A stretch of 64,000 bases of DNA. It comes from Pseudarthrobacter naphthalenicus. Its GTDB lineage: Bacteria > Actinomycetota > Actinomycetes > Actinomycetales > Micrococcaceae. Below, piece by piece: positions 53,549-63,085 of the stretch (within the stretch, counting starts at the first letter, position 1; every line of letters begins with the position of its first letter). A model generated the notes under the pieces. The model saw nothing but the letters and a program-made list of their open reading frames with translations, was not told the DNA's origin and did no database searches. A program made the translations under genes and the position numbers. The stretch is taken from the NCBI RefSeq assembly GCF_029076445.1, contig NZ_JARESG010000003.1:228508-292507 (forward strand). The letters run 5' to 3'.

Positions 53549-53827
53549 CTACTCCGCGTCGAGGTCCGTTTCCAGCAGCTTTACGAGCGAATCCAGCGCC
53601 GCGTCCGCGCCGTCACCTTCGGCCCGGAGCACCACCACATCGCCCTTCGCGGCACCGAGCGTCATCAGGGACAGGATGCTGGACGCGTCCAGTGCCTCGT
53701 CTTCCGGTTCGCCCTGCTTGGCGATGGTGACGTCCACTCCCACGTCTCCGGCCGCCTCAGCGAAAAGTGCTGCGGGGCGGGCGTGCAGGCCGGAGCGGCT
53801 GGCGATGGTGGCAATGCGTTCGGGCAT
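53549..53827 (-). CDS. ptsH: PTS phosphocarrier protein HPr
   Basis: 92 aa. Carries the phosphate from enzyme I to EII on the His of GLHARPAALF (His15). The segment ASSILSLMTLGAAKGDVVVL is typical; it has SIL where serine-46 regulated HPr proteins have SIM. GGAGGAACC precedes the ATG. It lies downstream of ptsI on the same strand (53-base gap) and serves the mannitol EII encoded divergently. Confidence 0.95.
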   Translation of the reverse strand: MPERIATIASRSGLHARPAALFAEAAGDVGVDVTIAKQGEPEDEALDASSILSLMTLGAAKGDVVVLRAEGDGADAALDSLVKLLETDLDAE

Positions 53828-53880
53828 GGTTCCTCCTGGTTGATGCTGTGGGGGTGGTGGGCAACGGCGGGGCGGGCTGC

Positions 53881-55566
53881 CTAGAGCCCGAGTTCTTCGA
53901 GCACGGGAAGTTTCTCCCGCACCCAGGCCCGGGCCTCGGTGGCGCTCGGCGCGGACAGCGCCAGCTTGGCCAGTTCCTGCGCCTCGGCCAGCGTGACCGT
54001 CTTCAGCACCGCCGCCACGGCGGCGAGGGACCGCGCGGTCATGGACAGCGTGTTGACTCCCAGCCCCGTGAGGACGACGGCGAGGGCCGGGTCGGCGGCA
54101 GCCTCACCGCAGACGCCAACAGGTTTGTTGTTGCCTTCCGCGCGGGAGCCTTCCACGGTGAGTCCCACCAGGCGGAGGACCGCCGGCTGCCACGGGGTGT
54201 TCAGGTTGGCGAGGGGGCCCAGCTGCCGGTCGGCGGCCATGGCGTACTGGGTGAGGTCGTTGGTGCCGAGGCTCGCGAAGGCCACCTCGCGAAGGATGGC
54301 TTCGGCGGTGAGGGCGGCGGACGGGACCTCCACCATGACGCCGGGGGTTTTGATGCCGGCGTCCGCGCACATGGAGGCAAAGCGGGCCGCCTCTTCGGCG
54401 GTGGAGATCATGGGGGCCATGACCCACACGTCCGCTTCGGACTGCTTCTCGGCCAGTGCGATTGCTTCGAGCTGGCGGTCCAGGACGCCGGGGGTGGTGA
54501 AGTCCGTGCGGTAGCCGCGGACGCCAAGCGCGGGGTTGGGTTCCGTGGAGTCAGTCAGGAACGGGAGGGGTTTGTCGGCGCCGGCGTCGAGGGTCCGCAG
54601 GACCACCTTCTTGCCCGGGAAAGCGTCAAAGACGCTCTTATAGGCGGCGGCCTGCTCTTCCACACTGGGTTCGGTGTCCCGTTCCAGGAAGCAGAATTCG
54701 GTGCGGAACAGCCCCACGCCCTGGGCTCCCAGCTTCGCGGCGGCTTCCGCGTCCTTGCCGCCGCCCACGTTGGCGAGCAGCGGCACCAGGTGACCGTCCG
54801 CCGTCGTGCCCGTGCCGGTGAACTCGGACAGCAGGGAAGCCGTTGCCGCCCATGCCTCCGCGGCTGCGCGGAAGGAGTCGTCCGGATCGGAGGTGATGCT
54901 GCCCGCGGCGCCGTCCACAAACACCTCGGTACCGTCCGGCAGTTCGTCAACGCCCACGGCCGCAACGACGGCGGGTAGGCCGAGGGAGCGGGCGATGATG
55001 GCCGTGTGGGACTGCGGGCCGCCGCCAGCCGTCACGAGTGCAAGGACCTTGTTCGGGTCCAGGGTGGCGGTATCGGCCGGCGCCAGGTCCTCTGCCACCA
55101 GGACGAAGGGGGTGGTGGAGGCGGGAATGCCGGGCGCCGGAACGCCCCGGAGTTCGGCCACGATCCGGGCGCGGACGTCCAGGACGTCGGTGGCGCGCTC
55201 AGCCATGTAGCCGCCGAGGTTGTGCAGCATTTCCGAGACCGAGGAACCTGATTCCCAGATGGCCCGCTCGCTCGAGGTGCCGCGGGCCACCAGCTTGGCC
55301 GCTCCCTTGATCAGCATGGTGTCCTTGGCCATCAGTGCAGTGGCTTCCAGGACCGCCTTGCCGTCACCGGTGGCGTGAGCGGCACGGGCCTTCAGTTCAT
55401 CGTGCACCGCCTGGGCCGCCGCCTTCAGGGCGGCGGTGGCATCCTCCGCGGAAGTGCCGGGCGCCAGCTGCTCGCCCGCGGGGGGTTCGCTGATCGGTTT
55501 GGGCATTTGGCGGATGGTTCCGATGACGCGGCCGGGGCTGACGCCTACTCCTGAAAAGGTCTGCAC
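53881..55566 (-). CDS. ptsI: PTS enzyme I (phosphoenolpyruvate-protein phosphotransferase)
   Basis: 561 aa, normal length. First protein of the PTS: takes phosphate from PEP on the His of GGGPQSHTAIIARSLGLPAVV, the active-site signature, then the PEP-binding barrel with FRTEFCFLERD and the second signature around VMVEVPSAALTAEAIL/SLGTNDLTQYAMAADR. GTG start preceded by GAGGA. Divergent from the TetR-mtlA-mtlD unit with a shared 160-base control region. Confidence 0.94.
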   Translation of the reverse strand: MQTFSGVGVSPGRVIGTIRQMPKPISEPPAGEQLAPGTSAEDATAALKAAAQAVHDELKARAAHATGDGKAVLEATALMAKDTMLIKGAAKLVARGTSSERAIWESGSSVSEMLHNLGGYMAERATDVLDVRARIVAELRGVPAPGIPASTTPFVLVAEDLAPADTATLDPNKVLALVTAGGGPQSHTAIIARSLGLPAVVAAVGVDELPDGTEVFVDGAAGSITSDPDDSFRAAAEAWAATASLLSEFTGTGTTADGHLVPLLANVGGGKDAEAAAKLGAQGVGLFRTEFCFLERDTEPSVEEQAAAYKSVFDAFPGKKVVLRTLDAGADKPLPFLTDSTEPNPALGVRGYRTDFTTPGVLDRQLEAIALAEKQSEADVWVMAPMISTAEEAARFASMCADAGIKTPGVMVEVPSAALTAEAILREVAFASLGTNDLTQYAMAADRQLGPLANLNTPWQPAVLRLVGLTVEGSRAEGNNKPVGVCGEAAADPALAVVLTGLGVNTLSMTARSLAAVAAVLKTVTLAEAQELAKLALSAPSATEARAWVREKLPVLEELGL

Positions 55567-55694
55567 TGAAGGTCCTCGTTCTCTGCCGGTAGCCAGGCGC
55601 GTCCCGGAACATCCCCGGCGCCATGCCGGGGTGCCGCGACTGCTGCGTGCGGCGGTGGAAACGTGCCTGAAAAAATTGTATGTGATTCAGTTCA

Positions 55695-55709
55695 TATAGC
55701 AATGCTATA
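55695..55709. promoter_or_regulatory. Operator candidate between ptsI and the TetR gene
   Basis: TATAGCAATGCTATA is a perfect 15-bp palindrome (7+1+7). It ends 5 bases before the -10 box TAGGGT (55715-55720) of the leaderless TetR gene and lies 129 bases upstream of ptsI, so one regulator here could control both directions. Confidence 0.65.
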
Positions 55710-55727
55710 GGTGATAGGGTAGCGGCT

Positions 55728-56456
55728 ATGAGTTTGGATGGCCAGCTTCCTCCCAAAATGCGACTGTTGCGAGCAGCAGCCGAATTGCTGGCAAATTCAG
55801 CCGGGGCAGCCGTTTCCACCCGCCAGATCACCCAGCTGGCGGGCGTCACGGCGCCCACCCTGTACCACCACTTCGGTGACAAGGAAGGTCTCTTCGACGC
55901 CGTTGTGGCCGCAGGTTTTGAGGAGTATGTAGCGGGTGAGAGAGATTTCGCCCCGTCCGGACAGCCGCTAGAGGACATCCGGCGGATGTGGGATAACCAC
56001 GTCCTGTTTGGGCTGAAGCAGCCGGAACTGTACCTGGTCATGTTCGGCAATATCCGCCCGGAAAGCCGTCCCGCCATCGTCGCCGACGCGGAGGCGCTGC
56101 TGGAGGAAATGCTGACCAAGGCAGCGGCTGCGGGCCAGCTGAACGTCCAGCCACGGGAAGCAGCCAGGTCCATCCTGGCCGCCAACGTGGGCGTGACGCT
56201 CATGCTGATAGCGGAGCCGGCCGCTGAACGGAACCTTGAACTGTCCACCATGACCCGGGATGCCATGATCTTTGCGGTGTCCACGGAGCAGGCCGCCGGA
56301 ACATCCCGGGAAGACTCGGGCAGGTCCTCGGTGGTGGTGGCCGCGATCGCCCTGAATGCCGCACTTCAGGCGTCGCACTCGGACCAACTATCAAGTTCAG
56401 AACTGAAATTGTTCCTCGAATGGCTCCACCGAATCTCCACCAGCACGTCGTCGTAA
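55728..56456 (+). CDS. TetR-family regulator of the mannitol/PTS locus
   Basis: 242 aa. TetR DNA-binding domain with KMRLLRAAAELLANSAGAAVSTRQITQLAGVTAPTLYHHFGDKEGL pattern (5-50). The C-terminal half is the ligand domain, and the last 60 residues are unusually long with a Ser-rich stretch. ATG lies 7 bases after TAGGGT (leaderless). mtlA follows 50 bases later on the same strand; a role as mannitol-locus regulator is inferred from position and from the palindrome at its promoter. Confidence 0.82.
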   Translation: MSLDGQLPPKMRLLRAAAELLANSAGAAVSTRQITQLAGVTAPTLYHHFGDKEGLFDAVVAAGFEEYVAGERDFAPSGQPLEDIRRMWDNHVLFGLKQPELYLVMFGNIRPESRPAIVADAEALLEEMLTKAAAAGQLNVQPREAARSILAANVGVTLMLIAEPAAERNLELSTMTRDAMIFAVSTEQAAGTSREDSGRSSVVVAAIALNAALQASHSDQLSSSELKLFLEWLHRISTSTSS

Positions 56457-56506
56457 ATATCGGACCCATCCTGCGCAGCAGCAGGAAAAGACGGTTAGGA
56501 AATCAC

Positions 56507-58594
56507 ATGGCAACGCAGACAGTTGCAAAACCCCGCACCAGCGTGCGGGTCGGCGTCCAGAAGTTCGGGACGTTCCTGTCCGGAATGATCATGCCCAACA
56601 TCGGGGCATTCATCGCCTGGGGCCTCATCACCGCCCTCTTCATCGAAAAGGGCTGGATCCCGGTGCCGGGCCTGGGAGGTTTCGGCGAAACCGACGGGAA
56701 GCCGAACATTGGCCTGGTCGGCCCGATGATCACCTACCTGCTGCCGCTGCTGATCGCCTACACCGGCGGCCGGATGGTCTATGACGTCCGCGGCGGCGTG
56801 GTGGGCGCCATCGGCACCATGGGCGTCATTGTGGGCGCCGGCATCCCGATGTTCATCGGCGCCATGATCATGGGCCCCCTCGGCGGCTGGACCATGAAGA
56901 AGATCGACTCCCTGTGGGACGGCAAGATCCGGCCCGGGTTCGAAATGCTGGTGAACAACTTCTCCGCCGGCATCTGGGGCGCCTTCCTGGCCATGCTCGG
57001 GTTCTATGGCATCTCCCCGCTGGTGCAGGCGTTCAGCACGGCCGCAGGAAACGTGGTCCAGTTCCTGGTCAACAACGGCCTTCTCCCGCTCACCAGCATC
57101 TTTATTGAGCCGGCCAAGGTCCTGTTCCTGAACAACGCCATCAACCATGGCGTGCTGACCCCGCTGGGCATCCAGCAGTCGCTTCAGCAGGGCAAGTCCA
57201 TCCTGTTCCTGCTTGAGGCAAACCCGGGCCCCGGCCTGGGCATCCTGCTGGCCTACATGTTCTTCGGCAAGGGCGTGGCCAAGGCTTCGGCTCCTGGCGC
57301 GGCGCTCATCCACTTCCTCGGCGGCATCCACGAGATCTACTTCCCCTACGTCCTGATGCGCCCGCTGCTGATCCTCGCCTCGATCGCCGGCGGCATGACC
57401 GGCATTGCCACGCTGGCCATCACCGGCTCCGGCCTGGTGGCGCCGGCAGCACCTGGTTCAATCCTCGCGGTGCTCGCCCAGACGTCCCGCGACAGCTACG
57501 TGGGGGTGATCCTCGCGGTCCTGCTCGCCACCACGGTTTCCTTCCTGGTGGCCTCCGTGATCCTGAAGACCACCAAGCACAGCGACGAGGTTGACCTGAA
57601 CGACGCCACCTCCAAAATGGAGGCCATGAAGGGCAAGAAGAGCTCCGTCTCCTCCGTCCTGACCGGCGCCGGTGCGGGCGGCGGCGTGGGAACGGCCGTG
57701 CTGGCCGGCCCGGTGCGGAACATTGTGTTCGCGTGCGACGCCGGCATGGGCTCCAGTGCCATGGGCGCCTCGGTGCTGCGGAACAAGATCAAGGCTGCCG
57801 GGTTCCCGGAGGTCAAGGTCACCAACTCGGCCATCGCCAACCTCAGCGACACCTACGACGTCGTCATTACCCACCAGGACCTCACCGAGCGGGCCAAGCC
57901 GGCCACCTCGAGCGCGGTGCACTTCTCCGTGGACAACTTCATGAACAGCCCCCGCTACGACGAAATCGTGGAGCTGGTCAAGGAAAGCAACTCACCCGAA
58001 GCCGGGGGCGGCGAGGCTGAAACGGCCGGCGCCTCGGGTTCAGGCACAGCAGGCGTTCCGGTTGCAGCAGCAGCCGCGGGTGCCGGAACCGCCGCGGCCG
58101 GCCATGGCGCGCACGTTGCCAACGCTCCCGTGGACGGGGCACCTGCCGCAGCCGCGGCGCCGTCGGACATCCTGGTTGCGGACAGCGTCATCCTCAACGG
58201 CCGCGCAACCACCCGTGATGCCGCCATTGACGAAGCGGGCCGGCTCCTGCTGGACCGCGGCGCCGTGGATGAGGGCTACATCGCAGCCATGCACGAACGC
58301 GAGGAGTCGGTGTCCACGTACATGGGCAGCTTCCTGGCCATCCCGCACGGCACCAACGCCGCCAAGGACCACATCATGAAGTCCGCCGTGTCCGTGATCC
58401 GCTACCCGGACGGCATCGACTGGAACGGCAAGCAGGTCAAGTTCGTGGTGGGCGTGGCCGGCATCAACAACGAGCACCTCCAGATCCTCTCCTCCATCGC
58501 CAAGGTCTTCACCAACAAGGCCCAGGTGGCCCAGCTGGAGGCCGCGACGTCGGTCGAAGAAGTCCTGGACCTCTTCGGAAAGGTCAACGCATAG
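56507..58594 (+). CDS. mtlA: PTS mannitol transporter EIICBA
   Basis: 695 aa carrying all three PTS domains. IIC (about 12-355): membrane channel with [16 protein letters not shown] and the substrate-site [15 protein letters not shown]: phosphocysteine Cys410 in [12 protein letters not shown]: phosphohistidine His614 in AIPHGT. An Ala/Gly-rich linker of some 60 residues joins B and A. This is the order and size of the E. coli protein. GGAAAT precedes the ATG at 56507. Overlaps mtlD by one base. Confidence 0.95.
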   Translation: MATQTVAKPRTSVRVGVQKFGTFLSGMIMPNIGAFIAWGLITALFIEKGWIPVPGLGGFGETDGKPNIGLVGPMITYLLPLLIAYTGGRMVYDVRGGVVGAIGTMGVIVGAGIPMFIGAMIMGPLGGWTMKKIDSLWDGKIRPGFEMLVNNFSAGIWGAFLAMLGFYGISPLVQAFSTAAGNVVQFLVNNGLLPLTSIFIEPAKVLFLNNAINHGVLTPLGIQQSLQQGKSILFLLEANPGPGLGILLAYMFFGKGVAKASAPGAALIHFLGGIHEIYFPYVLMRPLLILASIAGGMTGIATLAITGSGLVAPAAPGSILAVLAQTSRDSYVGVILAVLLATTVSFLVASVILKTTKHSDEVDLNDATSKMEAMKGKKSSVSSVLTGAGAGGGVGTAVLAGPVRNIVFACDAGMGSSAMGASVLRNKIKAAGFPEVKVTNSAIANLSDTYDVVITHQDLTERAKPATSSAVHFSVDNFMNSPRYDEIVELVKESNSPEAGGGEAETAGASGSGTAGVPVAAAAAGAGTAAAGHGAHVANAPVDGAPAAAAAPSDILVADSVILNGRATTRDAAIDEAGRLLLDRGAVDEGYIAAMHEREESVSTYMGSFLAIPHGTNAAKDHIMKSAVSVIRYPDGIDWNGKQVKFVVGVAGINNEHLQILSSIAKVFTNKAQVAQLEAATSVEEVLDLFGKVNA

Positions 58595-59757
58595 TGAAGG
58601 CCGTACATTTTGGCGCCGGAAACATCGGCCGCGGGTTCGTGGGGCTTCTGCTGCACCAGGCGGGCTATGAGCTGGTGTTCGCCGACGTCGCAGAGGCCCT
58701 CATTGACCAGCTGGCGGCAGCTGACAGTTACAACGTCAACGAGGTGGGGGAGAACCCCACCGTCCGGACCGTGGACAATTTCCGGGCGCTGAATTCGGCC
58801 ACCCAGGAAGCGGAGCTGGTGCGGGAAATCGCGACGGCGGACATCGTCACCACCGCGGTGGGGCCGCACATCCTGAAGTTCGTGGCGCCCGCCATCACCA
58901 AGGGCATCGCCGCGCGGGAGGCCGGGCTGGCGCCGCTGCAGGTGATGGCCTGTGAGAATGCCATCAACGCCACGGACATCCTGCGGGACGAGGTGGCTGC
59001 CCTCTGGGACGACGCCGCCGGTTCGCTGGCTTCACTGGCGGTGTTCGCGAACACCGCTGTGGACCGGATCGTGCCCAACCAGGAACCCGGCCAGGGCCTG
59101 GATGTGACGGTGGAAACGTTCTACGAGTGGGTCATCGATCGGAGCGCCTTTGGTGATGCGGCGCCGGTGATTCCCGGTGCCACGTTTGTGGACGATCTCT
59201 CGCCCTACATTGAGCGGAAGCTCTTTACCGTCAACACCGGGCATGCCTCCGCGGCGTACTTCGGGTTCGAGGCCGGGCTGGAGAAGATTTCCGATGCCAT
59301 GGCTGATCAGGACGTTGCGGAGGACGTCCGGGCGGTCCTGGAGGAGACCAAGCAGCTGCTCGTGGCCAAACACGGGTTCAGCAACGATGAGCAGGAAGCC
59401 TACGTCCAGAAGATCCTGGTCCGGTTCTCCAACCCGCACCTGCCCGATACCGTGACCCGCGTAGGCCGCGCGCCGCTGCGGAAACTCAGCCGGCACGAGC
59501 GGTTCATCGGTCCGGCTGCCGAGCTGGCGGAGCGCGGGATTGTGCCCGAGGCCCTGCTGGGTGCCATTGCCGCGGCCCTGCGCTTCAACGATCCCGCGGA
59601 TGCCGAAGCAACAGAGCTGGCGCAGATCCTGGCGGCCTCGTCCCCTGCGGATGCGACTGCGCAGATCACCGGGCTGGCCCCCGAACACCCGCTGTTCGCC
59701 GCCGTGTCCACGCTCGTGGAGGAGCGGCAGGCGGAAGGAGCCAAGGCCCCGGCCTGA
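58594..59757 (+). CDS. mtlD: Mannitol-1-phosphate 5-dehydrogenase
   Basis: Oxidises the mannitol-1-phosphate delivered by MtlA to fructose-6-phosphate with NAD+. 387 aa. Rossmann loop [13 protein letters not shown] at residues 4-16, NEVGENPTV region, and the polyol dehydrogenase segment [11 protein letters not shown] with the catalytic Lys and the conserved Asn/His. GTG start shares one base with the mtlA stop. Repeat family B begins 38 bases after its end. Confidence 0.95.
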   Translation: MKAVHFGAGNIGRGFVGLLLHQAGYELVFADVAEALIDQLAAADSYNVNEVGENPTVRTVDNFRALNSATQEAELVREIATADIVTTAVGPHILKFVAPAITKGIAAREAGLAPLQVMACENAINATDILRDEVAALWDDAAGSLASLAVFANTAVDRIVPNQEPGQGLDVTVETFYEWVIDRSAFGDAAPVIPGATFVDDLSPYIERKLFTVNTGHASAAYFGFEAGLEKISDAMADQDVAEDVRAVLEETKQLLVAKHGFSNDEQEAYVQKILVRFSNPHLPDTVTRVGRAPLRKLSRHERFIGPAAELAERGIVPEALLGAIAAALRFNDPADAEATELAQILAASSPADATAQITGLAPEHPLFAAVSTLVEERQAEGAKAPA

Positions 59758-59793
59758 CCCGTCTGCGGTCCTCACCCGCCGCCTCCCACCCCG

Positions 59794-59869
59794 GACGCTC
59801 TCTCACCTGATGCGGGTTTTCCGAAACCCTCTCGCAGATAATGCGGGTTTTCGGGGAACCCTCCCGCAC
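59794..59869. repeat. Repeat family B copy 2, tandem units
   Basis: Two 32-base units in direct order: 59794-59825 (starts GACGCTCTCTCACCTGATG) and 59826-59857 (ACCCTCTCGCAGATAATGCG), sharing CTCTC..A..T.ATGCGGGTTTTC. A partial third follows (59858-59869). It matches the units at 46572 and 63850. Confidence 0.75.
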
Positions 59870-59873
59870 CGAA

Positions 59874-59911
59874 GCACGACGCCGGCACTCACCCGAGTGC
59901 CGGCGTCGTGC
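59874..59911. terminator. Perfect 17-bp hairpin after mtlD
   Basis: Arms 59874-59890 (GCACGACGCCGGCACTC) and 59895-59911 are exact complements around a 4-base loop. It is the strongest stem in the window and separates mtlD from the siderophore importer. Confidence 0.85.
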
Positions 59912-59955
59912 GTTGTGATCCCGCTCACTTATTTCCGGAAACCGTCCTGACGTTT

Positions 59956-59974
59956 TGAAGTTAGCCTTACCTTA
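59956..59974 (+). promoter_or_regulatory. Iron box (IdeR/DmdR-type) of the siderophore importer
   Basis: A 19-base site TGAAGTTAGCCTTACCTTA matches the actinobacterial IdeR/DmdR consensus (TWAGGTTAGSCTWACCTWA) at 17 of 19 positions, 63 bases before the binding-protein GTG. The importer should be repressed when iron is plentiful. Confidence 0.7.
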
Positions 59975-60037
59975 CTTATAGAGTTCAGGGACATTAGGCA
60001 ACAAACTCGTGACGTTATTAGCGGACTGGAGATTGAC

Positions 60038-60988
60038 GTGAAAAAGAAGCTTTCGAGCTACTTGGGGGCACTGGCTGCGGGAGCTGCGCTGCTGGGCGTG
60101 ACCGCGTGCGGCGGCAGCGCCACCGCGACGCCCGCATCTGAGGCAGCGGCCGGCATCACGGTGGAACACGCCCAGGGCAGCACGGCCAACGTGCCGGTCA
60201 ACCCGGAGAAGGTCTTCACGTTCGATCTCGGCGTGCTGGACACCCTCGATGCACTCGGCGTCGAATCGGCCGGGGTGCCGGAGGCGAGCTACCCGGCGTC
60301 GCTCTCGAAGTACGCTGACGCCAAGTACGAGAAGATCGGTTCGCTCAAGGAACCCGACTTCGAAGCCGTCAGCGCCGGCGCTCCGGACCTCATTATCATC
60401 TCGGGCCGCACCGCCGGCGCCTACGAGGAACTCAGCAAGATCGCCCCCACCATCGACCTGTCCATCGATGCCGCAAGCCCGATGGAAAGCTTCAAGGACC
60501 AGACGAAGAAACTGGGCGCCATCTTTAACAAGACTGCGGAAGTTGACGCCAAGCTGGCTGGCGTGGACGCCACCATCGCCGCGACCAAGGCCAAGGCGGC
60601 TGATGCCGGCAAGGGCCTGATCGTGCTGACCTCCGGCGGGGAGGTCACGGCCTACGGCGCGGGCTCGCGCTTCGGCCTCATCCACGACGTCCTGGGGGTC
60701 CCCACCGCAGCCGACGTCAAGGCCGACGGAAGCCACGGCGAATCCGTGTCCTTCGAATACATCAAGCAGGTCAACCCCGACCTCCTGTACGTGATCAACC
60801 GCGACACCGCCATCGGTTCCGAGGCCGCCGGCGCCAACCCCGTCCTGGACAACGAACTGGTCCGGTCCACCAACGCCGCCAAGAACAACAAGATCATCAG
60901 CCTGGACCCCGCCGCCTGGTACATCGTGGGCTACGGCTTGAACAACGTTGAAGCGATGGTCCACGCCGTTGCCGAGTCGGTGGCCTGA
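60038..60988 (+). CDS. Siderophore-binding lipoprotein (FatB/CeuE-like)
   Basis: 316 aa. Lipobox VTAC with Cys24. Fold of the metal-chelate-binding family (helical backbone, two lobes): VTFDLGVLDTLDALGVESAGVP-type start, GAPDLIIISGRTAG, and YGAGSRFGLIHDVLGVPTAADV. It resembles binding proteins for petrobactin/enterobactin-type siderophores. GTG start preceded by GGAG at a spacing of 7. First gene of the iron-box operon. Confidence 0.85.
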   Translation: MKKKLSSYLGALAAGAALLGVTACGGSATATPASEAAAGITVEHAQGSTANVPVNPEKVFTFDLGVLDTLDALGVESAGVPEASYPASLSKYADAKYEKIGSLKEPDFEAVSAGAPDLIIISGRTAGAYEELSKIAPTIDLSIDAASPMESFKDQTKKLGAIFNKTAEVDAKLAGVDATIAATKAKAADAGKGLIVLTSGGEVTAYGAGSRFGLIHDVLGVPTAADVKADGSHGESVSFEYIKQVNPDLLYVINRDTAIGSEAAGANPVLDNELVRSTNAAKNNKIISLDPAAWYIVGYGLNNVEAMVHAVAESVA

Positions 60989-61035
60989 GCCCGCGCCTGA
61001 CTGCTGACGGAGCCTGAGAAACTGACGTTCGAATC

Positions 61036-62043
61036 ATGACAACCACGGCGGTGCGGACCGTCGCCCCCGGTAGCCGCGGCCGGGCCCGCCAATACGCAGG
61101 CCTGGTCGCTGCCGCGGCCGTTGTGCTGGCACTCACGGCCGTCAGCATGTTCGTGGGGGTCAGCGACGTGTCACTGCCGGCCCTGCTGGCGGGCGACCCG
61201 GCCGCCGTCGACATCTTCTGGATCTCCCGCGTGCCCCGGACCCTGGCCGTGATCCTCGCCGGAATGTCGGTGGCCGTGGCGGGCCTGATCATGCAGCTGA
61301 TGGCCCGGAACCGGTTTGTGGAACCCTCCACCGTGGGAACCGTCGAATCCGCAACGCTGGGCATCCTGGTGGTAACAGTGGCAATTCCGACGGCGCCGAT
61401 CCTCCTTCGAATGGGCGTCGCCAGTGTCTTCGCAGTCATAGGCACGGCACTGTTTTTGGCCATCCTGCGGCGACTGCCCACCCGCAACACCCTTCTGATC
61501 CCGTTGGTGGGCATCATGCTCGGCGGGGTCATCGCCGCCGTGACCACGTTCTTCGCCTACCGGTTCGACCTGCTGCAGACCCTGAGTAACTGGATGATCG
61601 GCGACTTCTCCGGGGTGCTCCGCGGCCGCTATGAGCTGCTGTGGATTGTGGCCGCCCTGATGCTCGTGGGGCTGCTGGCCGCCGACCGGTTCACCGTGGC
61701 CGGCATGGGGGAGGACTTCACCACCAACCTCGGCCTGAACTACAACCGCACCATGCGCCTGGGGCTGGTCATCGTTTCGCTGATCTCCGCCGTGGTGGTG
61801 ACCACCGTGGGCGCCGTACCGTTCCTGGGCCTGGTGGTCCCCAACATCGTCTCGCTCCTGTTCGGCGACAACCTGCGCCGGGCCGTGCCGTGGACGGCCG
61901 TGTTCGGGGCCGGCTTTGTGCTGGTCTGCGACATCCTTGGCCGGACCATCCGCTATCCCTATGAAGTTCCCGTGGGGATGGTGATGGCCGTGGTGGGCGC
62001 CATCCTGTTCCTTGTCCTGATCCTGAGGAAACGCAATGCCTGA
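61036..62043 (+). CDS. Siderophore ABC transporter permease 1 (FecCD family)
   Basis: 335 aa with about nine to ten helices. FecCD patterns: IFWISRVPRTLAVILAGMSVAVAGLIMQLMARNRFVEPSTVG (about 55-97) and GAVPFLGLVVPNIVSLLFGDNLRRAVPWTAVFGA near the C-terminus. The 47-base gap to the binding protein holds only a weak purine stretch, but the ATG at 61036 fits. Overlaps the second permease by 8 bases. Confidence 0.9.
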   Translation: MTTTAVRTVAPGSRGRARQYAGLVAAAAVVLALTAVSMFVGVSDVSLPALLAGDPAAVDIFWISRVPRTLAVILAGMSVAVAGLIMQLMARNRFVEPSTVGTVESATLGILVVTVAIPTAPILLRMGVASVFAVIGTALFLAILRRLPTRNTLLIPLVGIMLGGVIAAVTTFFAYRFDLLQTLSNWMIGDFSGVLRGRYELLWIVAALMLVGLLAADRFTVAGMGEDFTTNLGLNYNRTMRLGLVIVSLISAVVVTTVGAVPFLGLVVPNIVSLLFGDNLRRAVPWTAVFGAGFVLVCDILGRTIRYPYEVPVGMVMAVVGAILFLVLILRKRNA

Positions 62044-63085
62044 AACTGCCGCCCCTGCCGCCCCTCCGGACCCGGCTGAGGTGGCCGGCAAGGGCGCCAC
62101 GCGTCCCGCAGCGTCGCTGCGAAACCGCATCAGGACTGCCCCGCCGCGGCTCGTCATCGGCATCCTGGCTGCCGCCACCGTTGCCGCCGTCGTGTTCTTC
62201 CTCTTCAGCGACCTCAAGGGCAACGTGGGCTACGTGCTTCCCCGCCGCGCCCTCAAGGTGGCCGCGATGCTGCTGGTGGCCGTCGCCGTGGGGGTTTCCA
62301 CCCTGCTGTTCCAGACCGTCACCGCCAACCGGATCCTCACGCCCTCCATCATGGGCTTCGACTCGCTCTACATCCTGGTGCAGACGGCGCTCGTGTTCAC
62401 CGTGAGTGCCGCGGCAGTCACGTCAGCGCCGCCCACGCTGCAGTTCGCCGTCGAGGTGGTCCTGATGGTGGCCTTCAGCGCTCTCCTGTACCGCTGGATG
62501 TTCACCGGCGCCACCCGTTCGCTGCACCTCCTGCTGCTGGTGGGCATCATCCTGGGCAGCCTCTTCCGTGGTTTCTCCTCGCTGCTGCAGCGGCTGATGG
62601 AGCCCAGCGAGTTCATCATCCTGCAGGATCTGTTCTTTGCCAGCTTCAACAACGTGGATCCGGCGCTGCTGGGTGTCTCCGCTGTGATCATCGGCGCCGT
62701 CTGCATCCCCGTGTGGCGGGCCCGGCACACGCTGGACGTCCTGGCGCTGGGCCGCGATCTGGCCATCAACGTGGGGGTGGACCACCGCCGCGTGGTCATG
62801 CGGATCCTGCTGGCATGCTCCCTGCTGGTGGCCGTTTCCACCGCACTCGTGGGTCCCGTGACCTTCTTCGGGCTGCTGGTGGTCAGCCTCGGCTACCAGC
62901 TGTGCCGGGGCTTCAACCACGCCCGGCTGATCCCGATCGTGGTCCTGATCGGCGCCGTGGCGCTGGTGGGAGGGCAGCTGATCCTGGAACGGGTCTTCGG
63001 CTTCGCCACCGCGCTCAGCGTGGTGATCGAGTTCGCCGGGGGCATCCTCTTCCTTTACCTCCTGCTGAAAGGCTCGCTGAAATGA
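62036..63085 (+). CDS. Siderophore ABC transporter permease 2 (FecCD family)
   Basis: 349 aa; about nine helices after a polar 35-residue start. VAVAVGVSTLLFQTVTANRILTPSIMGFDSLYILVQT corresponds to the conserved N-terminal loop, and VGPVTFFGLLVVSLGYQLCRGFNHARLIPI to the C-terminal motif. It pairs with permease 1 as in FatC/FatD systems. Overlaps both neighbours, 8 and 4 bases. Confidence 0.9.
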   Translation: MPETAAPAAPPDPAEVAGKGATRPAASLRNRIRTAPPRLVIGILAAATVAAVVFFLFSDLKGNVGYVLPRRALKVAAMLLVAVAVGVSTLLFQTVTANRILTPSIMGFDSLYILVQTALVFTVSAAAVTSAPPTLQFAVEVVLMVAFSALLYRWMFTGATRSLHLLLLVGIILGSLFRGFSSLLQRLMEPSEFIILQDLFFASFNNVDPALLGVSAVIIGAVCIPVWRARHTLDVLALGRDLAINVGVDHRRVVMRILLACSLLVAVSTALVGPVTFFGLLVVSLGYQLCRGFNHARLIPIVVLIGAVALVGGQLILERVFGFATALSVVIEFAGGILFLYLLLKGSLK

